NCBI GenBank assembly: GCA_009914645.1
Contig: VFLB01000089.1
Location: 1 to 7,852 of the forward strand
DNA length: 7,852 nt
From: Synechococcaceae bacterium Bin_79_3
GTDB taxonomy: Bacteria > Cyanobacteriota > Cyanobacteriia > PCC-6307 > Cyanobiaceae
Direction of reading: 5' to 3'
Below, piece by piece: positions 7,535 to 7,852 of the stretch. Below the pieces are notes generated by a model. The model saw nothing but the letters and a program-made list of their open reading frames with translations. It was not told where the DNA came from and did no database searches. A program made the position numbers and the translations under genes. Each line of letters begins with the position of its first letter. The first letter of the stretch is position 1.

Positions 7535-7713
7535 CAATTGTGTTTATAGAGGATCACGGCTTCAGCAACAATTGCACGCCAGTTGGGGCTTTGTGATTCA
7601 GCTTCAGCGTCTTTTTGGGTTTTACCCACCGCATGGCACCTGCTCCGCATTTGCTCGAGCCATGCCTGATGGCGTTCCTGCCTGATGCGAGCCAGTTGGG
7701 ATAGCTGAACCAT
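7534..7713 (-). CDS. 59-aa ORF, possible truncated MNT nucleotidyltransferase (HEPN partner)
   Basis: This ORF runs from ATG (7711-7713) to TGA (7534-7536) and encodes 59 aa. An in-frame stop two codons before the ATG fixes the start; GGAGG lies 15 nt upstream, further than ideal. The N-terminal part (LARIRQERHQAWLEQMR, about 7-23) looks helical, and the C terminus (NWRAIVAEAVILY, about 44-56) resembles the closing helix of MNT-type minimal nucleotidyltransferases. The position directly before a HEPN ORF, with a TGATG overlap, is the usual MNT-HEPN arrangement. The family's catalytic GSx9-11DxD motif is missing: there is no Gly-Ser and only one Asp (D35). If the family call is right, the catalytic core has been lost by an in-frame deletion. 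The alternative is an unrelated small protein. The coding call is supported mainly by the overlap and composition. Confidence 0.45.
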   Translation of the reverse strand: MVQLSQLARIRQERHQAWLEQMRSRCHAVGKTQKDAEAESQSPNWRAIVAEAVILYKHN

Positions 7714-7753
7714 TAATTAAGTTTAATTCCTCCCGCTCCTGCATTCTGGGATA
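7714..7753. promoter_or_regulatory. Divergent 40-bp spacer with AT palindrome and Shine-Dalgarno-like GGAGG
   Basis: The spacer between the leftward MNT-like ORF and the rightward antiporter gene holds a perfect palindrome, AATTAA-GT-TTAATT (7715-7728). On the minus strand this lies exactly between GGAGG (about 7729-7733) and the ATG at 7713. On the plus strand TTTAAT (7722-7727) could serve as a -10 for the antiporter, with TTGGGA (7696-7701) as a poorly spaced -35. The palindrome could be an operator; TA modules often bind their own promoter. All of this is inference from position. Confidence 0.35.
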
Positions 7754-7852
7754 ATGAGTGAAGATCGCCTTGGCTTGCTTTGGGGCGTAACGATTGCCTC
7801 TGGTGCCTCGGCGCAATTGATTGCACGCCTCACGAGCTTGCCTGGTGTGGTG
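7754..7852 (+). CDS. Probable CPA1-type cation/proton antiporter, N-terminal fragment
   Basis: An ATG at 7754 opens a frame that runs off the window after 33 codons. The peptide begins MSEDRLGLLWGVT and continues to LPGVV: a short polar start, then a hydrophobic segment (about 6-23) with a small-residue-rich middle, an Arg-Leu-Thr turn, and the beginning of a second hydrophobic stretch. This fits, from memory, the first membrane helix of the CPA1 Na+/H+ antiporters of picocyanobacteria, which would exchange Na+ or K+ for protons across the membrane. With only 33 residues and none of the transport core visible, the family call is tentative; that it is a membrane protein start is more likely. 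It is divergent from the polA gene string and shares a 40-bp spacer with it. An in-frame stop (TAA at 7724-7726) limits upstream starts. Confidence 0.55.
   Translation, partial: MSEDRLGLLWGVTIASGASAQLIARLTSLPGVV

Noticed and set aside
7345..7596. Rightward 83-aa frame opposite the HEPN-like ORF.
   Set aside because: Starts and ends within the two leftward small ORFs, which show family-like sequence and precise overlaps; this frame is best read as their antisense shadow.
7622..7744. Alternative leftward frame with an ATG at 7742-7744 containing a Gly-Ser-Ala sequence loosely like the MNT GS motif.
   Set aside because: It ends at 7622 without the DxD part, is rich in Gly/Ala/Pro typical of a shadow frame, and has no coupling to the HEPN-like ORF; the 59-aa frame is more protein-like and ends in TGATG.

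Overview
The window looks like chromosomal DNA of a picocyanobacterium (the Synechococcus / Cyanobium / Prochlorococcus lineage). I base this on the close fit of the PolA, DXR, CysS and thioredoxin-like [2Fe-2S] ferredoxin proteins to cyanobacterial versions as I remember them, the tight packing with several start/stop overlaps, the scarcity of Shine-Dalgarno signals, and one GCGATCGC (HIP1) octamer. Base composition is moderate by eye. The exact genus cannot be read from the sequence.

Layout, left to right. 1-440 (+): C-terminal part of a YheT-like alpha/beta hydrolase. 387-2588 (-): a three-gene set transcribed in the order dxr (MEP isoprenoid pathway), an uncharacterised Cys/His-tipped helical protein, and a thioredoxin-like [2Fe-2S] ferredoxin. 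The last two overlap by 1 nt, and the ferredoxin runs 54 bp into the tail of the convergent hydrolase. 2589-2682: a short divergent spacer with an inverted repeat. 2683-2886 (+): a small uncharacterised 67-aa gene whose stop overlaps the cysS stop. 2883-7713 (-): a compact gene string transcribed in the order short MNT-like ORF (59 aa), short HEPN-like ORF (83 aa), polA, cysS. Its first three genes are joined by TGATG and TTGA overlaps. 7714-7753: a 40-bp divergent spacer with a 14-bp AT palindrome. 7754-end (+): the first 33 codons of a probable CPA1-type cation/proton antiporter.

Most of the window is housekeeping: DNA repair and replication (polA), translation (cysS) and isoprenoid synthesis (dxr). 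The most unusual part is the pair of tiny ORFs in front of polA. They resemble the two halves of an MNT-HEPN toxin-antitoxin pair, but neither carries the catalytic residues of its family, although both frames and their overlaps with each other and with polA are intact. They may be a decayed TA module or a reduced, repurposed non-catalytic pair coupled to DNA polymerase I. A second point of interest is the dxr / unknown protein / ferredoxin set. No RNA genes, CRISPR arrays, insertion sequences or convincing intrinsic terminators were seen, and no gene-free stretch exceeds about 100 bases.
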